A stretch of 64,000 nt of DNA from Rhodospirillaceae bacterium (GCA_016712715.1 JADJQM010000001.1:1507001-1571000), one strand, 5' to 3'. Positions 1 to 8,543 are shown, counted from the first letter of the stretch. The notes: generated by a model not told the origin, from the sequence alone. A program made the numbers and translations.

Positions 1-298
1 GGATATAGGACGGGCGACCGACGAACTTCTGTACGGCCCAATTTGCCTTGCCGAGTTCGCGCTCGAATAACATCTGCGACATGACGTCGAGGCCACCGCC
101 CCCCACCGATTCCGGCATGTTGGCGGCATAGAGACCGAGCGCCTTGGCCTTCTCCTTGATCGCCTGGCCGATCTCCACCGGCACATGCCCCAACTTGTCG
201 ACCTCGCGCTCGACGGGATAAAGCTCGTTCTCGACAAAGGCGCGGGTAGTCTCGACCAGCATGCGCTGCTCGTCGGTCGGCTGGAAATCAAACGGCAT
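1..298 (-). CDS. acyl-CoA dehydrogenase, N-terminal part (runs off the window)
   Basis: The first ~99 residues of an acyl-CoA dehydrogenase are visible; the rest lies left of the window. The protein opens MPFDFQPTDEQRMLVETTRA, the usual first helix of the family, and continues with AFVENELYPVE, ALGLYAANMPESVGGGGLD and ELGKANWAVQ, which match the N-terminal helical domain. The family performs FAD-dependent alpha,beta-desaturation of acyl-CoA thioesters in the cytoplasm, passing electrons to ETF. The start ATG at 298 is preceded by a weak GGGAC. Substrate class cannot be judged from this fragment. Confidence 0.85.
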   Translation of the reverse strand, partial: MPFDFQPTDEQRMLVETTRAFVENELYPVEREVDKLGHVPVEIGQAIKEKAKALGLYAANMPESVGGGGLDVMSQMLFERELGKANWAVQKFVGRPSYI

Positions 299-425
299 GA
301 CAGGGTCCCTATCGCGGCACGGACGGACGCGGCGTTGACGCAGCGCCCTGAATTGGCTTGCTATCCTATACCGGCTGCGAAGCTGACGAAAAGATCTATT
401 TTACGATCGTATAATTGTTTCGCTG

Positions 426-665
426 CTAGGGATGACGCGTGAGGTCATGGGCATCCTCATCATGCCCGCCACGATTGCTCCAAAAGACCAACGCCATCAA
501 GGCGATGCTGAGGCCCGACACCAGGACCGAACCGACGATTAGCGCCGCCATGCCCTGCCAGCTGATATCCAATCCCTTGAAATCATTGAACACCCAGAGA
601 GCCACACAGACAAAGGCAATCAGCCCGGCGGAGGTCAGCGAATAGGCGAGCATCCAGCGTTTCAT
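426..665 (-). CDS. small two-helix membrane protein
   Basis: A 79-aa protein starting MKRWMLAYSL with two hydrophobic segments, about residues 7-27 (SAGLIAFVCVALWVF) and 38-62 (ALIVGSVLVSGLSIALMALVFW), then a short charged tail rich in His, Asp and Arg. I chose the ATG at 665 rather than an upstream in-frame ATG at 731 because GCAGGAGA sits five bases before it. It is divergent from the MocR regulator across a 120-bp region with shared repeats, so MocR control is plausible. I do not recognise the family; function unknown. Confidence 0.6.
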   Translation of the reverse strand: MKRWMLAYSLTSAGLIAFVCVALWVFNDFKGLDISWQGMAALIVGSVLVSGLSIALMALVFWSNRGGHDEDAHDLTRHP

Positions 666-721
666 CACGTTCTCCTGCAAACCGTTGTTGTGTAGATGAG
701 CCATCCAGCAAGCAATGTCAA

Positions 722-768
722 TTGACTGCATTCATTTACTTTTGTATGCATCTGCGAAAGAAATGCAT
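722..768 (+). promoter_or_regulatory. MocR promoter with repeated TGCAT boxes
   Basis: A sigma-70-like promoter, TTGACT (722-727), 17-base spacer, TATGCA (745-750), precedes the MocR gene by about 35 bases. ATGCAT occurs at 746-751, over the -10, and again at 763-768. A third TGCAT lies at 727-731. MocR regulators often bind direct repeats in the region shared with a divergent target gene, so autoregulation and control of the gene ending at 426 is the inferred role. Confidence 0.5.
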
Positions 769-785
769 GGAAGACTACGCACTCA

Positions 786-2174
786 ATGCGCAAAAAGACT
801 CGCCCCTGGCAGCCCGAGCTGAAGCGCCAAGCCGGCCCGCTTTACCTCGCCATCGCTGATCGCCTTGCGGCCGATCTGCAATCGGGCCGCATCGTGCCCG
901 GCCAGCAGCTACCGACCCAGCGCGCGCTGGCGAGCCAGCTCGGCATCGACTTCACCACGGTCAGCCGCGGCTATGCCGAAGCGCGGCGGCGTGGCCTCAT
1001 CGACGCCACCATCGGCCGCGGCACCTTCGTGCGCGCGCCATTGCGGGAAACTGCCGATCGCTCACCGGTCGATATGAGCATGAACCTGCCGCCGCAGCCG
1101 GCCGACATCGACCTTGCCGATCTCGTGCGCGATGGTGTGACCACCGTGACAGCGCGACCGGACTTTCTCTCACTGATGACCTATCGCGACAGCGCCGGCA
1201 CCCTCGAAGACCGCGCGGCCGGCGCACGCTGGCTGCAGGGCCGCCTTGCCGACGTGCCCCTTAGTCGCCTGCTGATCGCCGGTGGCACGCAGGCAGCCAT
1301 CACCGCGATCCTCACCAGCTATGCCAAGGCGGGCGACCGCATCCTGACTGAGGATCTCACCTATCCGGGCCTCCGCGCCGCCGCCGAACATCTCGGCCTC
1401 TGGCTCGAAGGTATTGCGATGGACGATGAAGGCATGCTGCCCGCGGCACTGGAGGCCGCCTGTGCGGCCGGCCGTGCGAAGCTGCTCTATTGTGTGCCGA
1501 CATTGCACAACCCCACCACTGCGACGATGTCCGAACAGCGCCGGCACGAGATCATCGCCATCGCGCGTCGTCATAACCTCACAATCATCGAAGACGACGC
1601 CTATGGCCCGCTGGTCCGCAAGGCACCGCCGGCAATCGCAGCGCTGGCACCCGACATCACGATCTATCTCGGCGGCCTCGCCAAAGTGCTCAACCCCGCC
1701 CTGCGCGTCACCTACATGGTGGTGCCCGACACGCGCATGGCAGATCGCCTGACCTCGGCATTGCGTGCGACCAGCCTGATGCCGCCGCCCTTGATGCTGG
1801 CACTCGCCACTCATTGGATCGTGGAAGGAATCGCCGGCCGATTGCTCGGCGCCCTGCGCCAGGAAGCCATCGCCCGCCAGCGCCTCGTCAGCGCCCGCCT
1901 CCCCCGCACCGACATCCGCACGGCGCCCGAGGCCTATCATATCTGGCTGAAGCTGCCGCCCGCATGGCCCCGCGCCACCTTCGTCGCGCATCTGCAGCGG
2001 CAGGGAGTTGCCGTAGCGCCAAGCGACGCCTTTGCCGTCACCGACACACCGCCGGAAGCCGTGCGCCTCTGCCTGGGTGCAGCACCCGATCAAACGAAAC
2101 TCGATCAGGCGCTGAGCGCGGTCGGCGATGCATTGGCACAACGGTGCGAGGTGTTTGCGACGACGATCGTCTAG
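786..2174 (+). CDS. MocR-type regulator (GntR DNA-binding domain plus aminotransferase domain)
   Basis: 462 aa. Residues 1-85 form a GntR winged helix (PLYLAIADRLAADL, GQQLPTQRALASQLG, TTVSRGYAEARRRGLI). Residues ~100-455 form a type I PLP aminotransferase fold. Conserved cofactor residues are visible: HNPTT at 241-245, the EDDAY loop at 269-273 and the likely Schiff-base lysine K300 in GGLAKVLNP. MocR proteins normally sense PLP or an amino compound and control a neighbouring gene. Here the divergent gene is a small membrane protein. The gene has full length for the family and no defect. The specific ligand cannot be read from sequence. Confidence 0.9.
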   Translation: MRKKTRPWQPELKRQAGPLYLAIADRLAADLQSGRIVPGQQLPTQRALASQLGIDFTTVSRGYAEARRRGLIDATIGRGTFVRAPLRETADRSPVDMSMNLPPQPADIDLADLVRDGVTTVTARPDFLSLMTYRDSAGTLEDRAAGARWLQGRLADVPLSRLLIAGGTQAAITAILTSYAKAGDRILTEDLTYPGLRAAAEHLGLWLEGIAMDDEGMLPAALEAACAAGRAKLLYCVPTLHNPTTATMSEQRRHEIIAIARRHNLTIIEDDAYGPLVRKAPPAIAALAPDITIYLGGLAKVLNPALRVTYMVVPDTRMADRLTSALRATSLMPPPLMLALATHWIVEGIAGRLLGALRQEAIARQRLVSARLPRTDIRTAPEAYHIWLKLPPAWPRATFVAHLQRQGVAVAPSDAFAVTDTPPEAVRLCLGAAPDQTKLDQALSAVGDALAQRCEVFATTIV

Positions 2175-2875
2175 ACAATCCCAAGGATCGGCTTGAACCG
2201 ATCATTCACCGCACAGAACTCCTCAAAGGTGAGATCTGGATTGTCGTTGAAGACAATGTAAACACCATCCATCAGCGGCTTCACGAGGGACACCTTGCCG
2301 TTAAGACGACGGATCACTTCGTCACGCCCGAAGCCAAGCGCTCGTTGGCATAGTTCGGCATCCCAATATTGAACGACGTTTAGCGTGAAAATGTTGTTTC
2401 GACCATTGACATCAATTCCCGGCTTGTTTTGAAGCGATTGAATCTCATCTGCATGCAGGTCTTCGTACTTCACAACGTATCCGCCAAAATACCCGTGGCC
2501 AGCATAGCCTTCGAAGGCACTCATCGCGCGTGGCAGATGCTCGCGAAGCATTGCCGGATAACTAATTTTCAAGTTCTTGGGAACAAACGTAATCCAGACT
2601 TTGTCGTCGTAAGTGGACTCATCATCAGAATGGTAAGACTCGCCTCGGTACACATATCGGCCATCCAACTCCAAGTCTGCGGTTGGATAGGAAACTTCAA
2701 AACTGGCGCCAAGCTCATCGCCACAATCCGGAGCCGGCGGCACATCAATTTCCTGCCAGCCTAGCGGCTCTGGCAGCTTCATCATTTTCTCAGTGAACGC
2801 CGCATGCCGCGCCTCAATAGAGACGTCATGTCGAGCACGATAGTGCATGTAAAAACGGAAGTTGTGGCGTCTCAT
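2171..2875 (-). CDS. putative immunity protein, second paralogue
   Basis: 234 aa, no signal peptide or membrane segment, so a cytoplasmic protein. It lies last in a toxin-immunity-immunity series. Its C-terminal ~80 residues (from NGRNNIFTLNV to the end) are nearly the same as those of the gene at 2967-3668, while the N-terminal ~140 residues are only loosely similar (shared PP-AP motif near residue 45, YxY and K-rich stretches). I do not recognise a named Pfam family. The role as immunity protein is inferred only from position and duplication. It overlaps the MocR stop codon by four bases in opposite orientation. Confidence 0.6.
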   Translation of the reverse strand: MRRHNFRFYMHYRARHDVSIEARHAAFTEKMMKLPEPLGWQEIDVPPAPDCGDELGASFEVSYPTADLELDGRYVYRGESYHSDDESTYDDKVWITFVPKNLKISYPAMLREHLPRAMSAFEGYAGHGYFGGYVVKYEDLHADEIQSLQNKPGIDVNGRNNIFTLNVVQYWDAELCQRALGFGRDEVIRRLNGKVSLVKPLMDGVYIVFNDNPDLTFEEFCAVNDRFKPILGIV

Positions 2876-2966
2876 GGCTTACGAACTCCAATCAGAACGT
2901 AGCTCGTGCAATTCCCCGCGCGCCCGAAAATTCAGCAGCCTTCGGTGCACTTACCCCAACGTCTGT

Positions 2967-3668
2967 CTACTGCAATCCAAGCACCGGCTTCAGCCGGTCG
3001 TTGTAGGTGCAGAACTCCTCGAATGTGAGATCCGGATTGTCGTTGAAGACGACATAGACCCCATCTATCAATGGCTTCACCAACGGCACCTTGCTGGTAA
3101 GACGCTTGATCACCTCATCACGCCCGTAGCCGAGCGCGCGCCGGCAGAGTTCAGCGTCCCAGAACTGGGCGACATTGAGCGTAAAAATGTTGTTCCGACC
3201 ATCAGGATCGGCGTTGGCCTGCTCGATGAGTTTGCGCCGTTGGGCCTGATGCAGTTGAGAGTATTTCGAAGAGTGATAATCCAGATATGCTGCGGCACGG
3301 TACCCGCGCACGGCATCCATCACCTCCGGGAACCGGTAGTGCAACATGTTTTGATACTCGTTTGCGCTCAATTTTTTTGTGTCAAAAGCGAATGTGTCGT
3401 CGGAAGTCTTCTCATCGTAGATGTAACGCGCGTCTCTGATACGATAAGCACCATAATGTTTGAGAGCAGTATCGGTGTATTTTACGCTGTAGCACGCGGC
3501 TAGATCTCCTTTATCTCGAACGGGTGCCGGCGGTACCAACGCCCCCTTCCAAGATAGTGGCGAGTTCAAAGCGATCATTCGTCGAGCTAGTTCGGCATAA
3601 AGTTCGTCGATGGACTCGTTCGGGTCCGGACGCTGATAGATCCATAGATCCACGCGATACTTTTTCAT
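2967..3668 (-). CDS. putative immunity protein, first paralogue
   Basis: 233 aa, soluble, starting MKKYRVDLWIYQ. Its ATG overlaps the toxin stop by four bases (ATGA at 3665-3668), so the two are translationally coupled, which is typical of a toxin and its cognate immunity protein. The C-terminal part has the motifs DGRNNIFTLNV, WDAELCRRALGYGRDEVIKR and FNDNPDLTFEEFC, shared with the next gene. Base composition is visibly more AT-rich than the flanking genes, suggesting acquisition. The family is not recognised; immunity function is an inference from coupling and order. Confidence 0.65.
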   Translation of the reverse strand: MKKYRVDLWIYQRPDPNESIDELYAELARRMIALNSPLSWKGALVPPAPVRDKGDLAACYSVKYTDTALKHYGAYRIRDARYIYDEKTSDDTFAFDTKKLSANEYQNMLHYRFPEVMDAVRGYRAAAYLDYHSSKYSQLHQAQRRKLIEQANADPDGRNNIFTLNVAQFWDAELCRRALGYGRDEVIKRLTSKVPLVKPLIDGVYVVFNDNPDLTFEEFCTYNDRLKPVLGLQ

Positions 3669-5236
3669 TTCTTTTTCCTCAGTTTTTTGAACATATCTTG
3701 TGCCTGCTGCGATGCTTCCCTTACCTGCACAATGACCTCATCTCCATATCCCAAGCGATTAATGAGCGCGGTCATGTCCTGAGCACGACTTTCGTCCGGT
3801 AGCTCATACCTGATTTTGAACTTCGGACCATCAATCACTTTGTTATTCTGCCGAACAGCATTGACCTGTCGCCGAACATCAGCAGCCGCGGTAATCTCCG
3901 CACCCCAAAATGATGGAGGAACGTCTGCTTTGGAATCGACCAAAACAATCAAGTAAGTTGTCTGAGGAGTTGGATCTATATTATCAAATCTCACCAAGTC
4001 ATCACCGTCAGGATTGTCCCAGCGAAGCGATGGTTTTGCCGGCATGTTGTGCTTTTCAGACCAGACATAGCCATTCCCCTCTCGTTCGTACGCAGCCGCG
4101 TGAGGGATATGTGTTTCTGGCTCCGCGACCCAGCAAAGGCCGACCTTCTCACCGGGCAAGTCTAGCGCCTGCTTCTTTGTCAAAATATCATTCTCGTCTT
4201 TCGGAAAGAAGGATCTCGGATCGAATGTCGCCTGCTCCGGATTTTTAATCGCGCCGTCGGCGGCCTCTTCGTCGATGTCACTCTTCCGAGCATTGTCAGC
4301 GGACTGAAGAGCTTCGTCACTTTCGCCTTTCAGCGATGGTCTGGCCTTATCAACCAAACCGTCGATCAGTTCTTTGCCGCTCTTAAGTCCCTTACGGCCC
4401 GGCGTGAGCGTCGCGGCACCTGCGAGGGCCATGCCATAGTCGTCCAAACCCCATTCTTCTCCGTTCGCTCTCCAGTCTTTGATATCTGCGAAAGCTCCCG
4501 AAACGTCGCCTACGACAGGAATTAGACCCACACCAAGCTGGATCGCAGGATTTAACAGGCCGAGCCGTTCTTCTATCGCTTGGCTTTCGGTCTCCTCCTT
4601 CTTGCGTTCATCGTCATAAGTTTCGGTAAAGGTACCGCCATTCAGCAGCGCCTCTGCCGCGGTCAATCCAGCGCGTATCTCTTCAATTGAGTCACCCATG
4701 ACGGCGTCGGCAAGACTCCGCGCCGTATCGCGTTCACCTTGCGTCGACTCTCGAAACCCGCTCCGACCTTCGTAGGGTCGCAATCGCAAGACGCTCTCTC
4801 CTGTCGCATCGGATTGATAATGCGTCGACGCCCGGACCGCTCGATTGTTGGAATCATCTGACTCATTGTTGTTCGCCGGCGCCTGCGCTGACTTCCACTT
4901 CGCTACCCACTCATCAACCCCTGGCATCGTCGTGGCAGACTCAAGCTGCGCCAGCTTCATGCCTTTTAAATCACGGTTGCGATGATCGCGGGCGGCTTGA
5001 GATTCAATCGTCTTCAGGTTCATCAGGCGATACTTGCCGTCTGGCCCCCGATAGAGGCCCGGCATTGCCGTGCCAGCGAGTCCTGCCTGCGCTAAGCCGG
5101 CACTCTGTGCATCGATCTCTTTGCCGAAGGACCAGGTGTCGGTGTTGACCCCCTGTTCATAGGATTCACGATCCCAAGTTTCCTTCGCCTCCGGGGAATT
5201 GAAGCGGAAGACGCCGTTCTCCCAAACCCCCAGCAC
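3665..5236 (-). CDS. polymorphic toxin with pre-toxin hydrophobic region
   Basis: The open part encodes 523 aa from a GTG at 5236 that has no ribosome binding site. An earlier start at 5384 joined by a frameshift is more likely (see 5237-5384). Residues ~225-300 contain a Gly-rich hydrophobic stretch (LLNPAIQLGVGLIPVVGDVSG, then MALAGAATLTPGRKGLKSG) of the kind that precedes toxin domains in polymorphic toxins. The last ~190 residues, after a charged linker, would be the toxin domain (AAYEREGNGYVWSEKHN, RFDNIDPTPQTTYLIVLVD, PPSFWGAEITAA); I cannot assign it to a known nuclease or other fold. Delivery is unknown: no signal peptide, VgrG or PAAR gene is in view. Confidence 0.65.
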   Translation of the reverse strand: MLGVWENGVFRFNSPEAKETWDRESYEQGVNTDTWSFGKEIDAQSAGLAQAGLAGTAMPGLYRGPDGKYRLMNLKTIESQAARDHRNRDLKGMKLAQLESATTMPGVDEWVAKWKSAQAPANNNESDDSNNRAVRASTHYQSDATGESVLRLRPYEGRSGFRESTQGERDTARSLADAVMGDSIEEIRAGLTAAEALLNGGTFTETYDDERKKEETESQAIEERLGLLNPAIQLGVGLIPVVGDVSGAFADIKDWRANGEEWGLDDYGMALAGAATLTPGRKGLKSGKELIDGLVDKARPSLKGESDEALQSADNARKSDIDEEAADGAIKNPEQATFDPRSFFPKDENDILTKKQALDLPGEKVGLCWVAEPETHIPHAAAYEREGNGYVWSEKHNMPAKPSLRWDNPDGDDLVRFDNIDPTPQTTYLIVLVDSKADVPPSFWGAEITAAADVRRQVNAVRQNNKVIDGPKFKIRYELPDESRAQDMTALINRLGYGDEVIVQVREASQQAQDMFKKLRKKK

Positions 5237-5384
5237 ATTCGAATTGGCAGCGGCTTTCGGCGCCGGCTTCGGTTCGGCACGGTTTTCGATATGCGGCGGC
5301 CAGGCGGATTGCCGCTGCGGTGCTGATGGTCTTGGCCTAATAAGGTGGCTCCGCGTTTGCTGTCTCTCCTTTTGCTTGTATCAT
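5237..5384 (-). other. probable frameshifted N-terminus of the toxin gene
   Basis: ATG at 5384 is preceded by AGGAATTAA and opens MIQAKGETANAEPPY, then meets TAG at 5337-5339. One base less around 5340-5346 would join it to the toxin frame, which is open from 5380 and reads as a Pro/Ala-rich linker (RPRPSAPQRQ, then ENRAEPKPAPKAAANSN) directly before the toxin's first recognised residue. No conventional start codon exists in the toxin frame in this stretch. A sequencing error or a real mutation explains this; I cannot tell which. Confidence 0.45.
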
Positions 5385-5562
5385 TTAATTCCTATTTCGT
5401 AAAGAACAAAAATAGAACACGCGTATCAGGAATTCAGCTCGCGAGTAATCCAGCGCCTTGAAATCCCTGAACATTCATTCAACGCATAGCGCCTATACCA
5501 CTACGATCGTTTACTTTTCGGCATCTAGAAGGTAATTTACACTTCTCACTGAGGTGCTTTCG

Positions 5563-5688
5563 ATGACCTATCCGCGGCGACATGAGGCGAGGGACCTGAC
5601 CGGGCTTTGGCTCGGGCAGCACGCGCTTGTCTGCCTGCCGGATCTGCCGCCGAGCGGGCCGCTCGAACGCGGCGACATCGAACGCTAG
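5563..5688 (+). CDS. possible small ORF, 41 aa
   Basis: ATG at 5563 follows GAGGTG at a good distance and encodes MTYPRRHEARDLTGLWLGQH and on to ...PLERGDIER. The peptide has no recognisable family. It may be a leader for the MFS gene that follows 125 bases later, a truncated remnant, or chance. The stretch 5385-5562 upstream is AT-rich and may carry promoters for this direction and for the toxin; nothing else is evident in it. Confidence 0.25.
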   Translation: MTYPRRHEARDLTGLWLGQHALVCLPDLPPSGPLERGDIER

Positions 5689-5812
5689 AGCTCCTTACGA
5701 CCTTCTGAGCTTTACGACGTTCCGGAACGGACGCGCCTCCAGGCAGCGTCCGGTTCTCGTCCTGCCCGGCCCCTGTCCAGGCTATCGTCGACTGTCGACC
5801 CGAGTACCCATC

Positions 5813-6979
5813 ATGCGCGCACCCCTTGTCCTCTTCATGCCGGCCCTCATCGCCGTCGCCGGCTTCGAAACCGCCTTGGCGCTTGTCTCCCCCCTCATTT
5901 CGCTACGGCTGGAGGAAGGCGGCGTTTCGACGGGCATGATCGGCTTCGTGGCCTCGGCCTATTCGATCGGCTATCTCGGCGGCACGCAGATCTGCCGGCA
6001 CCTCATCCTGCACTATGGCGCGCGCCAGACGATCGCGGCACTAGCTCTGCTCGCGGCATTGAGCCTGCTGGCGCATGCCGTGCTGTTTGATGTCATGCTC
6101 TGGCTGCTGCTGTCAGCCACCTGCGGCTTCGCCATGGCCGGGATCTACACCATTGCCGAGAGCCTCCTGAACGTATTGGCCAGCCGCGGCAATCGAGGCC
6201 GCCTCTACAGCGTCTACATGACGGCCTCATGGCTGACGGCGGGTGCATCGCCCATTGCTGTCCTGGCGGAAGGCAGCGGCGGAATGACGAGCTTCATAAT
6301 CGCCGGCGCACTTATTGCCTTCACGACGTTGCCGGTGCTGCTGTCACGCCGTGTCGAATTGCCGGTGCCCTCCCATGGCAGCCTCACCCTGCGGCACTTC
6401 AGGGCCGTTCCACCGGTGGCGCTCGCCATCTGCTTTGGCTCCGGCATCGTCAATGGCGGACTTCATGGCCTGTTGCCGAGCTATGCCGTCGAGACCGGCC
6501 TCGACAATAACGATCTCTCGGTCATGCTGACGGTCGCGGCCATCGCCGGCATTGCCGGGCAGTTTCCGATCGGTCATTTCTCGGACAAGGCGCGGGAGCG
6601 GATCGCCGTGGCCAAGATCGTGATCGTCTTCGGGATCGTGCTGTGTCTCGCCCTCTTTGCCTTCTCGAGTGCCGGCTTTGTCATGCTGGCAACCCTGTTT
6701 GGCCTGCTCACCGCCATCATGGCGCCAATCTATGGCCTGGGAGCGGCACTCGCCAACGACCGTGCCGGCGATGGCTGCACCCTGGCGACCACGGGGACAT
6801 TGCTGTTCGTGAATGGTATTGGCGCCGCGATCGGGCCGATCGGCGCGGGGCTTGCGATGCAGGCCTGGGGTCCGGCTGGACTGTTCCTGTTCCTGGCCGG
6901 TGCCGCCGGCGTCATCGGCCTTGCCACCGCCAATCAGCGATGGCTGGAACGCATCTGGCTTCTGGTCCCGCGTGCCTGA
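5813..6979 (+). CDS. MFS transporter
   Basis: 388 aa with about twelve hydrophobic segments, starting MRAPLVLFMPALIAVAGFET. Upstream in-frame codons (from 5627) give a non-membrane, Arg-rich sequence and were left out. The loop after helix 2 (YLGGTQICRHLILHYGARQ) and the central loop (GHFSDKARERIAV) fit the major facilitator A-motif positions. Such proteins move small solutes across the inner membrane by proton exchange. It resembles the YcaD-like branch, but the substrate is unknown. It converges on the aldehyde dehydrogenase gene, with a hairpin between them. Confidence 0.8.
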   Translation: MRAPLVLFMPALIAVAGFETALALVSPLISLRLEEGGVSTGMIGFVASAYSIGYLGGTQICRHLILHYGARQTIAALALLAALSLLAHAVLFDVMLWLLLSATCGFAMAGIYTIAESLLNVLASRGNRGRLYSVYMTASWLTAGASPIAVLAEGSGGMTSFIIAGALIAFTTLPVLLSRRVELPVPSHGSLTLRHFRAVPPVALAICFGSGIVNGGLHGLLPSYAVETGLDNNDLSVMLTVAAIAGIAGQFPIGHFSDKARERIAVAKIVIVFGIVLCLALFAFSSAGFVMLATLFGLLTAIMAPIYGLGAALANDRAGDGCTLATTGTLLFVNGIGAAIGPIGAGLAMQAWGPAGLFLFLAGAAGVIGLATANQRWLERIWLLVPRA

Positions 6980-6990
6980 AAACAGAAGAA

Positions 6991-7013
6991 GGGGTGCGGA
7001 TTTCCCGCACCCC
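6991..7013 (-). terminator. terminator between convergent MFS and aldehyde dehydrogenase genes
   Basis: Perfect nine-base stem GGGGTGCGG (6991-6999) with CCGCACCCC (7005-7013), five-base loop. On the minus strand it is followed by a pyrimidine-rich TTCTTCTGTTTTC tract, so it serves mainly the dehydrogenase transcript. It could act on both strands. Confidence 0.7.
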
Positions 7014-7025
7014 GTCCTGGTTCAC

Positions 7026-8543
7026 TTAGCCGACGTCGAACTTCACGCCCTGGGCGAGGGGCAGGTGGTCAGAGTAGTTGATGGTATTGGTGGCGCGGCG
7101 CATATAGGCCTTCCACGCATCCGAACCGCTTTCACGGCCCCCGCCGGTTTCCTTTTCGCCACCAAAGGCGCCGCCGATTTCAGCACCTGACGGGCCGATA
7201 TTGACGTTGGCGATGCCGCAATCGGAACCGACATCCGAGGTAAACAACTCGGCTTCGCGCACATCGCGCGTGAAGATGCAGGAGGAGAGGCCCTGCGGCA
7301 CATCATTCTGCACCCGAATGGCATCGGCAAAATCGCGGTACTTCACGACATAGAGGATCGGCGCGAAGGTTTCATGAGTCATGACCGCGCTCTGCTTGGG
7401 CAATTCGACGATGGCGGGGCGAACGTAATAGCCATTGGCGCAACCAGAGACGCTGACGCGTTCACCCCCGGTCACCTTGCCACCTTCGGCCTTGGCCTGC
7501 TTGAGCGCTGCCTGCATCGCTTCATAGGCGGCCGCGTCGATGAGCGGACCGATGAGGGTCTTTGCTTCCAGCGGATTGCCGACCGGCACCTGGCCATAAA
7601 GCTTCTTCAGGCGCGGAAGCAGCTTTGCATAGATTTCTTCGTGCACAATGAGGCGGCGCAGGCTGGTGCAGCGCTGGCCGGCAGTGCCGACGGCGCTGAA
7701 GAGAATGGCACGCTCTGCGAGCTTCAGATCGGCCGACGGGCAGACGATCATGGCGTTGTTGCCGCCCAGTTCCAGCAGCGACCGGCCGAAGCGGGCCGCC
7801 ACGCGTGGCGCCACTTCGCGACCCATGCGGGTCGAGCCCGTCGCCGAGACAAGGGCCACGCGCGGGTCGTCGACCATGACTTCACCAACTTCACGTGCGC
7901 CGATGAGGACTTCCAGCAGACCCTCGGGAATGGCCGTACCGGTTTCCTTGGCAAATCGGTGCGAGGCTTTCGCAAAAATCTTCGCGCAAGCCAGGGCCAC
8001 GAGCGGCGTCTTTTCACTGGGCTTCCACACCACGGAGTTGCCGGCGACGAGCGCCAGAGCCGAGTTCCAGGACCAGACAGCGACCGGGAAGTTGAAAGCG
8101 GTGATGACACCGACGACACCGAGCGGATGCCAGGTCTCTGCCATGCGATGGCCCGGACGTTCCGAGGCAATGGTCAGGCCGTAAAGCTGGCGCGAGAGGC
8201 CGACCGCGAAATCGCAGATGTCGATCATCTCCTGCACTTCGCCCAAACCCTCGGTGACGATCTTGCCGGCTTCGACCGAGACCAGTTGACCCAGGGCTGC
8301 CTTGTTAGCGCGCAACTCTTCACCCAGCAGGCGCACGAGTTCGCCGCGCTTGGGCGCCGGCACCTGGCGCCAGGCAAGATAGGCGGATTGGGCGCGGGCG
8401 ATTTTCTTGGTGGCACCCTTGGCATCGTCACAAACGAGGCGCGCAACTTCGCCACCGGTGATCGGTGAGCGGACGATGAGATCGCCCTTTTTCAGGGACT
8501 TGGCATCGAGCCCGAGGGCCTTCAAAATCTTGTCGAGTTTCAT
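7026..8543 (-). CDS. ALDH7-family aldehyde dehydrogenase (alpha-aminoadipate semialdehyde type)
   Basis: 505 aa starting MKLDKILKALGLD; an upstream in-frame ATG (8603) was rejected because the start at 8543 follows GGAG and fits the family N-terminus. Oxidises an aldehyde to the acid with NAD(P)+. Visible are the cofactor loop FNFPVAVWSWN, catalytic Glu in LLELGGNNAM, catalytic Cys in GTAGQRCTSLRR and the C-terminal GSDCGIANVNIGPSGAEIGG stretch with GGGRESGSDAWK typical of ALDH7 (AmaB/PcdB, lysine and pipecolate breakdown). No other lysine catabolic gene is adjacent, so the substrate is inferred from the family only. Confidence 0.88.
   Translation of the reverse strand: MKLDKILKALGLDAKSLKKGDLIVRSPITGGEVARLVCDDAKGATKKIARAQSAYLAWRQVPAPKRGELVRLLGEELRANKAALGQLVSVEAGKIVTEGLGEVQEMIDICDFAVGLSRQLYGLTIASERPGHRMAETWHPLGVVGVITAFNFPVAVWSWNSALALVAGNSVVWKPSEKTPLVALACAKIFAKASHRFAKETGTAIPEGLLEVLIGAREVGEVMVDDPRVALVSATGSTRMGREVAPRVAARFGRSLLELGGNNAMIVCPSADLKLAERAILFSAVGTAGQRCTSLRRLIVHEEIYAKLLPRLKKLYGQVPVGNPLEAKTLIGPLIDAAAYEAMQAALKQAKAEGGKVTGGERVSVSGCANGYYVRPAIVELPKQSAVMTHETFAPILYVVKYRDFADAIRVQNDVPQGLSSCIFTRDVREAELFTSDVGSDCGIANVNIGPSGAEIGGAFGGEKETGGGRESGSDAWKAYMRRATNTINYSDHLPLAQGVKFDVG

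Noticed and set aside
6991..7013. The hairpin as a strong terminator for the plus-strand MFS gene
   Set aside because: Only the minus-strand side has a T-rich tail; the plus side continues GTCCTGG.
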